DNA of 64,000 nucleotides from Larix kaempferi (GCA_027924585.1 BSBM01000307.1:18523501-18587500), one strand, 5' to 3'. Numbered from the stretch's first letter, positions 32,971-45,173 are shown. Notes: generated by a model not told the origin, from the sequence alone. Made by a program: numbers and translations.

Positions 32971-35601
32971 CTTGCCTGGATGTTTCATAAACTTGATATC
33001 ATATAACAGTACCAAGTCACCTTACTGAAACTGTTTACTTTTGATGTGGCGATCATGCCAAGCCTTTTGGCAATCCTTCTCCACCCCTTGGTGGAATCCA
33101 ACAATAAATTGATCTTCTTCCAACTGCACTAATTGCGCTAAACAATCCTCTAATTCTGGAACATCGTCCATACCGGTAACCACCGCAATGCGTAGACTCG
33201 GTACAATATACTCCATGGGCATAATCGCATCTTTCCCATATACCAACCTAAAAGGTGTCTGACCAGTCAATCTTTTACATGTAGTGCGATAGGCCCATAA
33301 TACCGCTGGAATTTTCAAATCCCAGTCATCACGGTTTGCATTGCACACTTTCGTCAGTGCATGTTCTAATACTTTGTTAAATGCCTCCACCGTCCCATTT
33401 TCCTGTGGATGATAGGGTGTACTCTTCTTATGTTGTATCTGCAATTCCTCCGTTAATGCACTGATGGTGCGATTAAGAATGTGACTTCCTTGATCACTCA
33501 ACAAAATCTTAGGGCAGCCGAAACGAGTGATAATGTGATCAAACAAGAACCGGGCAGCCGTTGTTGTGGAACCATCAATGACAGGTGCCGCCTCCGCCCA
33601 TTGGGTCAAATACTCTGTCGCTGTGATGATGTATCGCACACCCGTACGTTTCCCTGGTGGATTGATCGGTCCTACAAAATCCACAGCCCATTTTTCGAAT
33701 GGTTGCAATGTTAGTTGAGGAAGCAATGGCATCTCATCTCGTCGAGATGGCTTACCAGCTCGTTGACAAACATCGCAATACCGTGCATAGTTTGTTGCAT
33801 CATTATGTAAGTTAGGCCACCAAAGACCTGCACACAGTATCTTCCTGGCAGTCGCCTGACCTCCATAGTGTCCACCCGCTACTCCACCATGTGCCTTGGC
33901 CAATATGTGTTCTTGCTCATGCAACAAGACACTTCAGCGCAATATCTCATCAGCACCCAATTTATATAACTCTCCCGCGATTAGCTGAAAGTCAGCAGGC
34001 TTGATAACTAACTATTTCTTCTGAGTAGTGGAAAAATCCTCAGGCGCAGTGCCAGTTACCAAAAACTGAATGATGTCATCAAAATAATGATCGACAGCAG
34101 TGATCGTGAATAGATGGACATCCGGCAATCCATCTTCAATATTAGTTGGTTCCTCCCCTGTGTCAATCCGGGATAAATGATCTGGACCAGCATTCAGTCG
34201 CCCAGGCTTCACAACGACCTCAAAATCAAACTCCTGAAACAACATTAGCCACCGGCATATCTTTCCCCCCAACACAAGTTTATTGACCAAGTATTTTAAT
34301 GCAGAATGATTAGTGAACATTTTGAAGTGGCCACCCAACAAATAATGCCTGAATTTCTGCAGCGCATAAACCATGGCCAGACCTTCCCGTCCATGGTAGT
34401 GTAATTCTGTTCAAGAGAGGAAAGCTTCCTACTAGCAAAAGCGATGGGATGATCAAGATCACCCTCACCAGGTTGCGCCAATACAATGCCTAATGCAACC
34501 GATGAGGCATCAACGTGGACATAAAATTCCTTACTCCAGTCCGAAAAAACCAAAATTGGTGCCGACGCCATCTTCACCTTGAGTGTGTCGAAACTATCCT
34601 AACATTCTGAGCTCCACTAGAATGTCACGTCCTTCTTTAGCAATTTTTCCATAGGGGCAGTAATCACAGCATAACCCCTGATAAACTTGCGATAATATCT
34701 CGTATGACCCAAAGTGGCACGCAACTGCTTAACAGTGGTTGGAGGTTGCAACCCTAAAATAAGCGCAATTTTGGTTGGATCAACTAACAAGCCTTGCTTA
34801 CACACAATATGACCCAACAATATCCCGAACGGTGCACAAAAAATACATTTCTTCAAGTTCAACGATATCTGGTGCTGTTGGCATTGCTCAAGCATCAATC
34901 GTAGATTAGCCAGATGATTCCGAATCAACCCGTAAACTATCCAATCATCCATATATACCTGCAGGAATTTCTAAATAAAATCTTTGAATGTGGCAACAAC
35001 AACCCGGGAGAATATCATAGGTTCATTTTTCAAAACAAAGGGCATGACCGTGTACTGAAAGCAACCCCATTCAGTAACGAAAGTAGTCTTATGGTGATCT
35101 TCTTTGGAAATGCGGATCTGATGATAGCCAGAGAATCCGTCAGTAAATGAGTACATCTCCTGGCCACCTACGCCTTCCAGTACTTCATCAGTAAACGGGG
35201 TCAGAAAAGGGTCATGTAAGCAGGCATCGTTCAACTTCCGCAAGTCGACACAAATGCGCACCTCTTGTTTTCTTGTCCTGCACCACCATAGGACTGATCC
35301 ATTCGGACTCTTCCACAGGTTCAATAATACCAGCATCCAACATGCGATCAAGTTCTGCCTTGACCTTTTCCTTATGTCGTGGGTTCAACCGATAAGGTCA
35401 CTGTCGGATCGGCTTAGCATCCAACTTTAAAGGAACCTTCATTTTTCCTAAATCACCTAGTATTCCCTTCATCTCATAAAACTTCATGGGAAACACATCT
35501 TGAAATTCATGAAGTAACTCAGTGACCTTACTCATCATCTCATCATCCCAATAATCTCCAACATTGGCAAACTTTGGAGTAGCCTCGGTACCGATATTCA
35601 T
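32971..35601 (-). pseudogene. Element B pol: RT, RNase H and integrase
   Basis: Read on the minus strand. RT spans about 35600-34617 and includes ICVDLRKLNDACLHDPF, the segment SFTDGFSGYHQIRI and the catalytic VYMDDWIVYG (about 34950). RNase H follows with FYVHVDASSVALG (about 34535) and is frameshifted near 34380. Integrase (33927-32971) has a zinc site ([10 protein letters not shown] ... YCDVCQ), then Asp in WAVDFVGP, Asp in LLSDQGSH and Glu in [12 protein letters not shown], so the D,D,E triad is visible. Frameshifts lie near 35270 and 34380, and stops at several joints. No DSG/DTG protease motif was recognised between gag and RT. The last integrase residues are at 23983-24138, beyond element C. 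Confidence 0.9.
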
Positions 35602-35610
35602 CTTGCAAAG

Positions 35611-37441
35611 CTACAATGGTTGACTGAACGGATTACTTGGCGCCACAGATGGGGCCACATCGCGACTTTCTTCAGATTCAGGAATGTTAACATTCCAGGA
35701 ATGTCCTACCGACTTGTAGAAGGTGCAATACATATTCCGCGGAGTTGTAACCATTTTCTGCATATACGGGCAATTATTGTGACTGTTCCCAAACACCTGG
35801 CAAACACGACACCATGGCATACCGCCACCATTCAATGGATTGGGCACACCAGATACCAAATAATTATGGAAGTCTGGGCAACCATCTTTCATATGCCCTT
35901 CTCGTCAACATCGCGTACACTATACTTCATCGCGCTGTTCCTTTTTCTTCTTCAAATCCTGCAATTGTATAGTCAGGTTGGTGAGCTGTGTCTGTATCTG
36001 CGACATCCCAGCTACATTATCTCCAATCAGTGATGCTTCTAATCGCATTGCAATCTCTAGAGCTTCGCTAGGCGTCAAAATGTTCTGCTACATCAGCGGC
36101 AACCGAATGTGGGGTAACAGTGTCGCAATGAACCATTCTTTATGTTGGACTGTGCTCATATCGAAGCTAACCTTTACCATCAGTGTCTTAAATCGTAAGT
36201 CAAAATTCCAAACTGTCTCATTAGGATACTGCTTAATTTCCTTCAATTTTGTGATGTATTGAGCTTCAAACTTGGGCCGTCTAAATTCAGCAATCAATCC
36301 CTCCTAAATCTCATCCAGGGACTTCTCTAGTGTTCCTGTAGGGACCAAAATAAACTTCATGAACCAATCTAATGCACGGCCTTGCAAGGTCATGTCCAAT
36401 TTCCCTTTCTTAGCATTATCATCAGTGATCTATTTCATGGTCCAGACCGCTTCACACAAAAAACAATATTGTTCGGGATTGTCTGTAGCACTCCCGTGAA
36501 ACAACGATAATTTTGCGTCATCACCCACCATTTTGGGATTCCTTCCTCCTGTCGCTGTACTACTACCAATTAACTTCTGCTGACTCGACGAACTTGGCAG
36601 TGTCGAAGTGGTATTTCTTGTTGGTTGTGAGTCAGTGAGCAGAGGGGTGGGTATGTTTGTGTCGGGGTTTGGTCCTGCCTCTATTCTAGGTGTAGCCTAG
36701 TTGTCCCTGTCAGGACTGTGAGGTCGCTTCGTCCCGTGTGGCCTTCCTTCACTTTCTTGCAGTCTGATCGCAACAAGACCTTCTCCTATCCTCTGCCTCT
36801 TTTCCTATCGGAACCTTGTTCCTCCCCTCGTAAGGCCACTTTCTTCCTCGGCTTCACTCACAGTCTCCTCATGGTCTGCACCCATCTACCCCTTTACCAT
36901 TCCTTCGACTGCCCCCCGCGACAGTCGCGATACCCACGACCTCCGCCCACCAGGCTACTTACTTATCAAGGTGCATCTTTAATATACCTTTCTCGCAGAT
37001 TAGCATCTTAATCGACAGTTGGAGTGACAGCAAAAACCTTCCCCTCGGTCCGTTAAAGAAGTATCTTTCAGCTTCACTATAGGATTTCTTCGTGTCAACA
37101 GCGAATTCAGTGATGTATCCCTCCAAAATGCTATCAAGTCAGACTTCAATAGCCCGCGATGCCTTATTATCGACTTCCTGCAGCTCCTGGATCAACTCTG
37201 GGGTCCAAGCCGTCGGCTCACCACCCTGGAAATTTCTCTTTTGGAAGGTCAGTTTCGACAACCACTCATACAGAATAATTGGGAATTCAGAGAAGAACCA
37301 CTCGTACGGACCATCGTGAATATACCTTCCCAACCAGTGATCGACTATTAGTCGCGTGTTCTGACTTTCCTTTTCAGCAAATTCCCACAGTCTCTAATCA
37401 AACCAGCTTTGTATCTCCAGCTTGGTCAGGTGCCACAACAT
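35611..37441 (-). pseudogene. Element B gag region
   Basis: An ATG at 37441 lies about 44 bp inside the 5' LTR. The segment 37333-37139 and its continuation look like the gag N terminus. The segment 36400-36088 holds the retrotransposon gag domain, with LDMTLQGRALDWFMK followed by FRRPKFEAQYITKLKEIKQ. A zinc knuckle (C-x2-C-x4-H-x4-C, about 35920-35880) is interrupted by TAG and TGA codons. A second Cys/His cluster lies near 35815. The frame is broken by many stops and at least one frameshift (36400-37000). Confidence 0.8.
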
Positions 37442-37466
37442 GGCCTCCTCTTAATCTGCACACGGT

Positions 37467-37482
37467 CCCAGCAATGGAACCA
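37467..37482 (-). other. Putative primer-binding site of element B
   Basis: On the minus strand TGGTTCCATTGCTGGG begins two bases after the 5' LTR. The matching tRNA was not determined. Confidence 0.5.
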
Positions 37483-37484
37483 TT

Positions 37485-38350
37485 TGTTGACGAACCACAA
37501 CCTCACAGTCGGCAGGGATTCACCTCACTGTCGACACATACTGTAGTCTCCCTGGGCACCGGCATGGGCAGGTTTGAGCCCACCTAGCAACACCCGCAGA
37601 GAAGATGAGGTCTCACCCAAGGCATCCAGGAAGAGTAGACGGAACCATGTTTCCGCCGAGGGAGGAGGCGAGTTGCGGAAATATGATACTAACAACAATT
37701 CTAAACATTCATCATGAAGTTATAGCATATCACTTTAATCGCAGCATTAGCATTACAGTAAGCAGACATCTATAACACATTATTGCGGCATTAACATCAT
37801 AATGATAGGAAACAAATAATTGCATTAAGAAAGTCAATAAAATTAGTATCCAGCAACATTACACACAGATTGCACCAAATCATCATCCTTATATTACTGT
37901 GGCAAACCAAAAATAGTACATAGATCTCTGCACAACTTCCCGTATTATCTCTTTGTCAATCTCCACATATATCTCTCTATCAATCGATCTCTCCCGTTTT
38001 ATCCTTTCTTCCTCTAACATTTACAATTCTCATCTATTTATAGGCTTCCACCAATTACAATACTTGTCCACTTTCCTAACCAACACTATGGACAATCGAC
38101 TAACTGACTTGGTCTAACGACCCAAAAACCCGCCAACCGCAGTACAATTGACTCGATATTACAAATACATGACCCAAAACCTGCCAACTGCGGTATACTT
38201 TACTTGATATTACAAAATACATGGTCCAAGTGACCCAAAACCTACCAACTGCGATTTACTCTAATACAAAATACTTCTTTCACGCCCTTCTCCAGCGTGT
38301 CGCAACGTCGGCGGTACCGCGACACGTCTTCATCAAACTGCCTGCCAATA
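37485..38350 (-). repeat. Element B 5' LTR (right copy)
   Basis: Begins TGTTGACGAACC on the plus strand and ends CCTGCCAATA, followed by the duplication ATCTC. A minus-strand TATAAATA at 38035-38042, conserved in the other LTR, is a likely core promoter. Confidence 0.9.
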
Positions 38351-38540
38351 ATCTCCACCGATCCAGTTCAACGGCAGAGGACCAAACACATTGAGATTCA
38401 TATGCACTACATTCGAGAGTTGGTGCATGATTGCACCATCATTCTGTAATATTGCCCTACCAATGAGAAAATTGCAGACATCTTCACCAAGAGCTTCACT
38501 GAGAATAAGTTCTCTTACCTTCGTTCACTGTTGGGGGTGA
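38351..38540 (+). pseudogene. Copia RNase H C terminus, after element B
   Basis: Resumes the copia frame at ATCTC. It contains RQRTKHIEIHMHYIREL and IADIFTKSF, both typical of the copia polyprotein end. One in-frame stop interrupts it. Joined conceptually to 19684 it continues the same domain, which confirms the insertion. Confidence 0.88.
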
Positions 38541-38726
38541 GTTCCATCATGGTGGAGAAGATTAGATCCATTTTTATGTTTAGCTTGAGGGGGGGCTTTC
38601 TTTCCACTGGGTTTTCCCTCTTTCCTCACTTAGCTTATTTTCAGCATTTTTTGGATTATTGTATTGGGGTGACCTTTGGTCTCAGTAACCAGGGCCCTAC
38701 ATTTTATTTTTTACATCATATTATAG

Positions 38727-38738
38727 CTTGAGGGGGGG
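38727..38738 (+). other. Polypurine tract of copia element
   Basis: CTTGAGGGGGGG directly precedes the 3' LTR. A similar G tract (TTGAGGGGGGG) occurs at 38585-38595. Confidence 0.65.
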
Positions 38739-39424
38739 TGTTAGGATATCTCATCATTCACTTTTGTACTTTGCATGCATGCATGCATTTTGCATGCACC
38801 CGCATGCTGCCCAGTCATCAGTATGGTACCTCCAGCACCCAGTCCCTAGTCTCCTAGCACTCGGGAGCTACTTTCCACTCAAATTTATCCCTCCTAGCCT
38901 GTCATGCGCCCAGTTCTCACCTTCCACTGAAGAAGGGTTCCTTTCTCACCTACCAGTCCAGTTACACTTCAGTTATCACTCCGATTTACCTCCGATTGAC
39001 CCATAACTGATGTTATCACTCTGATTGACCTCTAATGAGACATGACTGACAGTTCTAAGTGCAGTTAAGCCCTCATGCACCCTCCACTGAGACTCCATCC
39101 CTATTTTAGTGCCACTTACCATCAGTTACACTTATTACACTCAGTTTGACACCTAACTGACAGTTACTTGTGCATTGATGACTACCACTGATTGATGAGA
39201 TGGACTCCTAGTTGGATCCAAGATATGCCATTCAGTTAATTCGAATGACCTCTTTGGTTAATTCGAATTGCTCACTCATTGTGATAGTATTGTATTGTAT
39301 TTTCACCCTTATTGGGATATAGAGCACTGATGCATGTTTTTGCACAGTTTACACCATATTTTTTGAGTTTCATCTATTGTGATTGATTTACTTGTTCATT
39401 AGATCTGTTGTGACTAATTTTACA
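38739..39424 (+). repeat. 3' LTR of copia element
   Basis: 686 bp, TGTTAGGATATC to TTTTACA, followed by the CCAAA target duplication. It is the uninterrupted reference for the split 5' LTR. Confidence 0.93.
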
Positions 39425-39429
39425 CCAAA

Positions 39430-40084
39430 GGCCCACTCCATGGTTCTTCAAACTGGTGCTCCGACTCGCGATGTGGATCAATCCATTGCTTCATTATATT
39501 TTAATCCAAGACCAAATTGTCCCTAGTTGTGATGTATCTACATATGAGATGTATAAGGAGGTTATTTGGTCATGAACTAACATTTTTTATCACACCTAAA
39601 TGTTGATCCCATTATATGGAGTGGTCCCAAAGTAGTTGGGTCTTCTACATTGTCCTAAAGTTCCATGAGTCCTTTGTATCTCTATTTAAGGTTGCAACAA
39701 ATATGTAAAACTCTTAGCTTGTCACATTTATAAACACTGCCTTGCATTGTTGAATTTTTGTATAATTTTCATCTCTTTCAACTTTAGCAAAATAATTTGA
39801 CATTCGAGATCTTTGGCCTAGGCTTCAACATGCCCATATTTGATGGTTAGGATGTTTGATGATGTTTTGATGGACATAGTGCCATAGTGATACCCATATA
39901 TGATATCTTTTATAATTCTTGAATTGGTCATGATGGCTTCATAATGAGGGTAACCATATAGTAGCTTGATCTTGATTCTTATAATTGGTTTGCAATTGGA
40001 AGTTTTGAATGGAAATGTTGGGGAACCCAATTTACATATGTCAATGTGCCTAAGTGCTTTATTTATTGCAGAAATGTATTTACC
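39430..40084. other. Non-coding stretch upstream of the SET-like gene
   Basis: No ORF recognised. A 3' splice-site-like TTTATTTATTGCAG ends near 40070, just before the start codon at 40085, so a 5'-UTR intron is possible. Before the copia insertion this continued leftward into sequence now ending at 5795. Confidence 0.4.
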
Positions 40085-40945
40085 ATGGTGCAGGTAGAAC
40101 CAAGCAGGTAGTTGTCAGATCTGTCTTCCTCGAGTGAGGGTATTTTAGGAAGACTATAGCAAATTGAGACATCTAGTAGGTCTACAAGAGGTATATCAAA
40201 TAGATGTCAAAAGATCATAAGAAAATTCCATAAATGCATGGAAATTTTTCTCGCAGAAGGGGGGTCATGTTCTTATGATGATGATACCATAGGAAGCATT
40301 GAGGTGCCCTTGAGGTACAAACATCTAGCAAAACAAAGGGTACCCAAGGATCTTCCTCCACTAAACATAGATTTTTTTGTGACTGAGAGGATATATTGGA
40401 TTACACCATTGTCATTGCATGGTTTGGGGTTGTTTTGCATGGATGGCATAAAGGTTGGTTACGACAGATGTACTTAATTGATGGAATATGTTGGACCTTC
40501 TTACAGTTATAAAGATTGGATGCGACTAGTCCAATATTCACAATGTATGTGTAGATATTGAATGTCTACAAATTATTTACACCTAAAAGACAAGGATCAA
40601 AATAAAGGAGCGACTATGTACATTGACGAAAGGCCAAAAGCTATAGGGAATATTGCAGGGTTTATAAACAGTACACAACCAGGGTCTACAATTAAGAAAC
40701 CCAATTGCATATTTGAGGGGCGTGAAGGAAACCATGTTTTTGTATGTGTTATTAAATCATGATAGTTGCAGGGGAAGAGTTGTTGATTAATTAAAATTTG
40801 AATCAAATAGATACAAACGTGGTTACTATGGGAGTGGCACATCTAACATTTTACCCAACCTTTAATTTATGAATCTAATATCTTATGTATTTTTTGTGAG
40901 TCTATTGTTATAATTTCATTAGAAATTTCTATATTTATTTTGCAG

Positions 40946-42178
40946 GGTAGGGATCAGGGCAAGTCCCTAGCAGCTGATCAGAGGAGTACATCATCCTCGA
41001 GGCAGTGGGTATACATCATTGTAATTATACAAATATAATATGAACAAAATATTTTTTTGTTATGTTTTTTCCTGTGTATATTGGTTTCATTTAGATAATA
41101 TTTTCTATATTTTTGTTGCAGGGTGCTGATCATGGAAACTACCCAATTTTTTATCATACAACAACAGCCTCGAGGTAGTAGGTATACCTCATTGTAATTG
41201 AACAATTTAAATACGATCAATATGTTTTCTTATTATGTTTTTTTTGTGAGTATATTGGTTTCGTTTAGATAATGTTTTCTATATATTTGTTGTAGGGTGT
41301 GGATTGGGGAAACTCCCTTGCAGTAGATCAGACAAGACCAGCTTCAAGGAAGTAGGTATGCCTCATTGTAATTGTACTACTATAATATGCGCAATATGTT
41401 TTATTATTATTATTTTCATGAGTCTACTGGTTTCATTTCGATAATGAATTCTATATTTTCATCACAGGCTAGTGATTGGGGCATATCCCTAGTAGTTGAT
41501 TAGAGGAGTACACCATCCTTAAGGAAATGGGTATACCTCATTGTAATTGTACAAATACAATCATATGTGCAATATGTTTTTTATTCTTTTTTTTCATGAG
41601 TATATTTGTTTCATTTCGATAAGAATTATATATTTTCGTCACAAGATGGTGATTGGAGTATCTCCCTGACAGTTGATCAGAGGAGTACACCATCCTCAAG
41701 GCAGTAGGTATACTTCATTTTAATTGTACAAATATAATTATATGAGCAATATGTTTTTTTATTATGTTTCTTTCGTGAGTATATTGGTTTCATTTCGATA
41801 ATGTTTTATACAATTTTTGTTGCAAGGAAGTGATTGGGGTAAGTCCCAGGCCATTGATTAGATGAGTACATGATTCTTGAGATAGAAGGTATACCTCATT
41901 GTAATTGTACAAATATAATATGAGCAATATGTTTTTTTTATTACGTCTTTTTCTTGTGTATATATTGGTTTCATTATGATAATGTTTTCTACATTTTTGT
42001 TGCATGGTGATGATCGGGGCAAGTCCCTAACTGTGGATCAGATGACACCAACATCGAGGCAGCAGGTATACCTCATTGTAATAGTACAAATTGAACTTGA
42101 GCAATATTTTTTTTATTGTATTTTTTTCCTCAGTCTATTGCTTTCATTTTAGTAATGTTTAATATATTTTTGTTGTGG
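40946..42178 (+). repeat. Tandem exon-intron array, seven units of about 176 bp
   Basis: Unit starts: 40946, 41122, 41296, 41468, 41645, 41826 and 42006; the next exon starts at 42179. Each unit has a 60-63 nt exon followed by an intron of about 115 nt. Introns begin GTATACC or GTATGCC and mostly end TTTTTGTTGCAG or a decayed form. Exon lengths are multiples of three, within one base for units 5 and 6. They encode a 20-21 residue repeat close to GSDWGKSL followed by VDQRSTPSSR. Stops inside are TAG except one TGA. Confidence 0.8.
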
Positions 42179-42940
42179 GCTACTGATTCGGAGTTTGATC
42201 TAGGATCAAAGAAATCAATAGATATTGATGTGGATGAGCTCATGCATGATGCTGACATTACATCTTCGCTAGAACCAATTAAGATGATAGAGAATACCTT
42301 AAAAAAAATTCATGAGGATATCCTTCGTTTGCTATTCATTCAGTTGCAAACAAATGAGATTAGAGAAAAGATTGATGTTTTGGTAAAGAGATCGGGCCTT
42401 GAAAGTAAGTTGTCGATCTTGAATTAGAAGATAAATTCATTTAGGATTTTATAATTTATAATTGTATATGATTGTGAACTAAAATATGGTTTTTATTTAC
42501 AAGAGTTTTTACGCCCACATACTAGTGGTCAGGGGGGTATTGGTACTAGTCATGCTTGTGGAGAGTCGTCACATGATCACATGACCCCACTTGCATCTCA
42601 TGTGCCATTGTTGTCAACTGAATAGTCAGTAACACATTCCACAACACCCCTGAGGCCAGATGTGAGTGCACCCTCTAGTGGTTGGCGCACGCCAGATCAT
42701 ACAAAAGAAGAGGTCGATGTAGAGCATAGTATTAGTATTGCTCAAGCAGCATTTCCTAGATCTTCCCATGTCACTAGCATGGGTACACTACATAACACAT
42801 TTTTGGTGGACGAAGATCTTGTTCCCATAAAGATAGAGAAGATCCCAGGTATTTATACAATGTTTAAGTTATTCTTTATAATCTGATTGCAATATACTCA
42901 TGAAACATTCTTTTTCAACTAATGATTACATGATCATTTT

Positions 42941-43825
42941 TGTTGACACAAACCTAGTCGATAGGGGTTCCTCACTTTGTCAACATCCAACCCACCGCGA
43001 TCTCCCTGAGCACCGGCCCAGACAGATTTTACCCTCAACATCTGTGGAGCAGATGAAGTCTCACCCGAGATGTTCAAGGGAGAGATGACGAAACCATGTT
43101 TCCGTCGAATGAAGAAGGACCCTTGTGCATCCACTTATCAACTTATCACAGAATTCACAAACAAATATAACATTTCAACTTATGCATTTAGACAGAACTG
43201 CATCATCATTCAAAAGATCTCATTATCAATAAAAACCATTAATGCGCAACAGATCTAGCAGTAAAACATTATTTGGAATAAGGAAACATTGCATCATTCA
43301 CGTATTCATATTGCGCATCACATTCATAATAGGAAAACAAAAAGGAACGCAGTGATTCTGCTCAAAACCCCATCATATCATATTAACCTTTGCAACATAA
43401 CTCAGATACAACAATATAGTTCTTTCATCGCATACCCAGATTAACAGACACAAACAGGAAAAATTATCTCTTATCATATGTGCTCAACTGTCTCTTTGAT
43501 TCATCGACATCTCAACCCTTACAATGCTATGTCTATGTATAGGCTTGTTCCTTTACATTCATTGTCCATTTAGCCGACTGCCTAACTAATTCTTAACAAA
43601 CTCTATAAAAAAGATAACCCAAAACCCACATATTGGGGTCCAAATGAACCAAAGCCCACATACTGCGGTCCAAATGACCAAAAACCCACATACTGCGGTC
43701 CAAATGACCAAAAATACATAAACTACTATTGACTTGCGCATTGTTTTCCTTCTTGTGTGACATCTGTGACCTTTCGCAGAATCCACGATGCTACGCGGCT
43801 GGCTCATGCAAACTACCTGCCAACC
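42941..43825 (-). mobile_element. Solo LTR related to element B
   Basis: Starts TGTTGACACAAACC and ends CCTGCCAACC. It aligns with the element B LTR (shared CTCCCTGAGCACCGGCCC-like block and GAGGTCTCACCCGAG-like block). ATTTT flanks it at 42936-42940 and 43826-43830. A 30-bp repeat (CCCACATACTGCGGTCCAAA) occupies 43617-43710. It lies in an intron of the SET-like gene directly before the acceptor of the exon at 43835. A solo LTR implies loss of the internal part by LTR-LTR recombination. Confidence 0.85.
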
Positions 43826-45173
43826 ATTTTGCAGGAAATGATATTTTTTTATAAACATCTAAATGATTTTTCATTGGATATATTTGGGCCTACCATCCAC
43901 ACAAGGTGGTATAAACAAAGTAAAAATTTAAAAGATGAGCTCACTAATAGCTTGGTTGGCATGTTCGATAGCAAAACCTTCAAATGAGTGGAGGTCCTAA
44001 AGAAAGGTGGCCAACATATGAAGATTGTGAGGGACCAATATAGGGTTCATCTAGAAATGAACCCTAGGTATTGGAGCCCTCCAATGATTCCAGGAAGAGA
44101 GTGGAAGTCCCTGGTGGAAGATGGAAAGGAGAGGGATTTGAGAAAAGACGGAAAGCTACCACCAAGCACAGGAAGGTATGCAATACTTTCCACGATGTAA
44201 TTATAAACCTTATTATTATTAATTTTTAGATCAAATTTAAAACATATAACGTATTTCAACCTTTTCATAGGTTGTCAGACACATCAAAGGCCACAAAGGC
44301 AAGACAAGAAAAAATGGACAGCACAAGCTTTGTCTAGGTGGTTATTCGAATTTGGCGACATGAATTGTAAGTATCAATAAAACCAATATTGCATCCAAAT
44401 AATAAATTTCAAATTATATTTGTTTTATTGCACCGTAAAAGGTAAATTCATGACGTGCAAATTTGCAAGCCGATCGATTCAAGGAATTGCCCATGGAGGA
44501 AGACTTGAAGCTTAGCTTCTAGAACAGATTTGGAGCCGTTGTTGAACACTGAAAAAGCTTGTCTGGGAAAACACAGTCTTCCAATGATCCATCTTGCGTG
44601 CAGGTATATAAAATCAATGAAGTTTATCTAAGATTTATTACTTGTGCAATCTATTCATTATAAATATTGGCCATAAAATATTGACTACGTTTAGAGCAAG
44701 AAAGTAATTTGATCCACTTAATGTCGAGGATGGAGAACAACCCATTGAAGGTCATGCTTCGAATCGTGGTAATGAATGTATTCATATGCTATAGTTTAAA
44801 ATATTGCATTGCAAATGGTGAATATTAATTGTACTTTTTCATGTTTCAATTACAGAACATGTAGAGGGTCATACGATACAGGATGAGCCTACACAAGAAG
44901 ATGATGTACATGATGTGGCCACATCAGGTAAAAAACACGTCTGTAATGTTTTTTTTAGTGAAATACTTGTCATTATAATAACAAAAGATATCAATGTAAC
45001 ATTTTTACATTATTGCAGCAAATCCTGACCCCTTGCAACAACATCCACGTCGTGAGTACACTACTAGGTAGACAGTATGACAAGATGTAGATGCCACAAA
45101 AACTGAACAACAAGTTGCAAAAGACGAGTTGCTTGTTGATTTTGTCAAAAGAAAAAAACCTAGAAAGAAGTGA

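Larger units (their letters stand above)
19690..38350 (-). mobile_element. Element B: Ty3/gypsy retrotransposon with an extra 3' ORF
   Basis: LTRs of 877 bp (19690-20566) and 866 bp (37485-38350) bear TGTTG/CAACA-type ends, with point changes at both outer ends. The target duplications are ATCTC at 19685-19689 and 38351-38355. Transcription is on the minus strand: primer site left of 37485, then gag, RT, RNase H, integrase, a third ORF, a purine tract and the 3' LTR at 19690-20566. The order RT-RNase H-integrase is diagnostic of Ty3/gypsy. Element C interrupts the integrase tail at 24139. Without C the element is about 9.8 kb. Stops and frameshifts throughout make it non-functional. Confidence 0.92.
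5796..39424 (+). mobile_element. Outer Ty1/copia LTR retrotransposon, split by two nested insertions
   Basis: The LTR starts TGTTAGGATATC and ends TGACTAATTTTACA. Flanking 5-bp duplications are identical: CCAAA at 5791-5795 and 39425-39429. The 5' LTR (5796-5840 plus 14790-15454) is interrupted by element A. The internal region starts with an initiator-Met tRNA primer site, TGGTATCAGAGC, at 15455 and ends with a purine tract before 38739. The polyprotein order is gag, protease, integrase, RT, RNase H, which is diagnostic of copia. Element B interrupts RNase H at 19690. Without insertions the element would be about 6 kb. Several nonsense codons, one frameshift and mutated catalytic residues make it defective. 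Confidence 0.93.
40085..45173 (+). pseudogene. Multi-exon SET-like domain gene, decayed
   Basis: ATG at 40085 has a strong ACCATGG context. The first exon (to about 40840) encodes a SET-like domain: HGLGLFCMDGIKVGYDRC, LMEYVGPSYSYKDW, GNIAGFINSTQPGS with KKPNC, and GEELLIN after a frameshift at 40760. The usual NHSC-PN core is degenerate. In-frame stops: TAG 40109 and 40157, TAA 40475, TGA 40559. Seven small array exons follow (40946-42065). Likely further exons are 42179-42404 (ending GAAA|GTAAGT), 42504-42848, 43835-44175, 44271-44366, 44442-44603, 44695-44768, 44856-44927 and 45019-45173. The 43835-44366 part (NPRYWSPPMIPGREWK) weakly recalls Ptta/En/Spm transposase-associated domains. The C terminus is basic (VKRKKPRKK), nuclear-localisation-like. 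SET proteins methylate lysines on histones; activity here is not expected. Confidence 0.65.
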
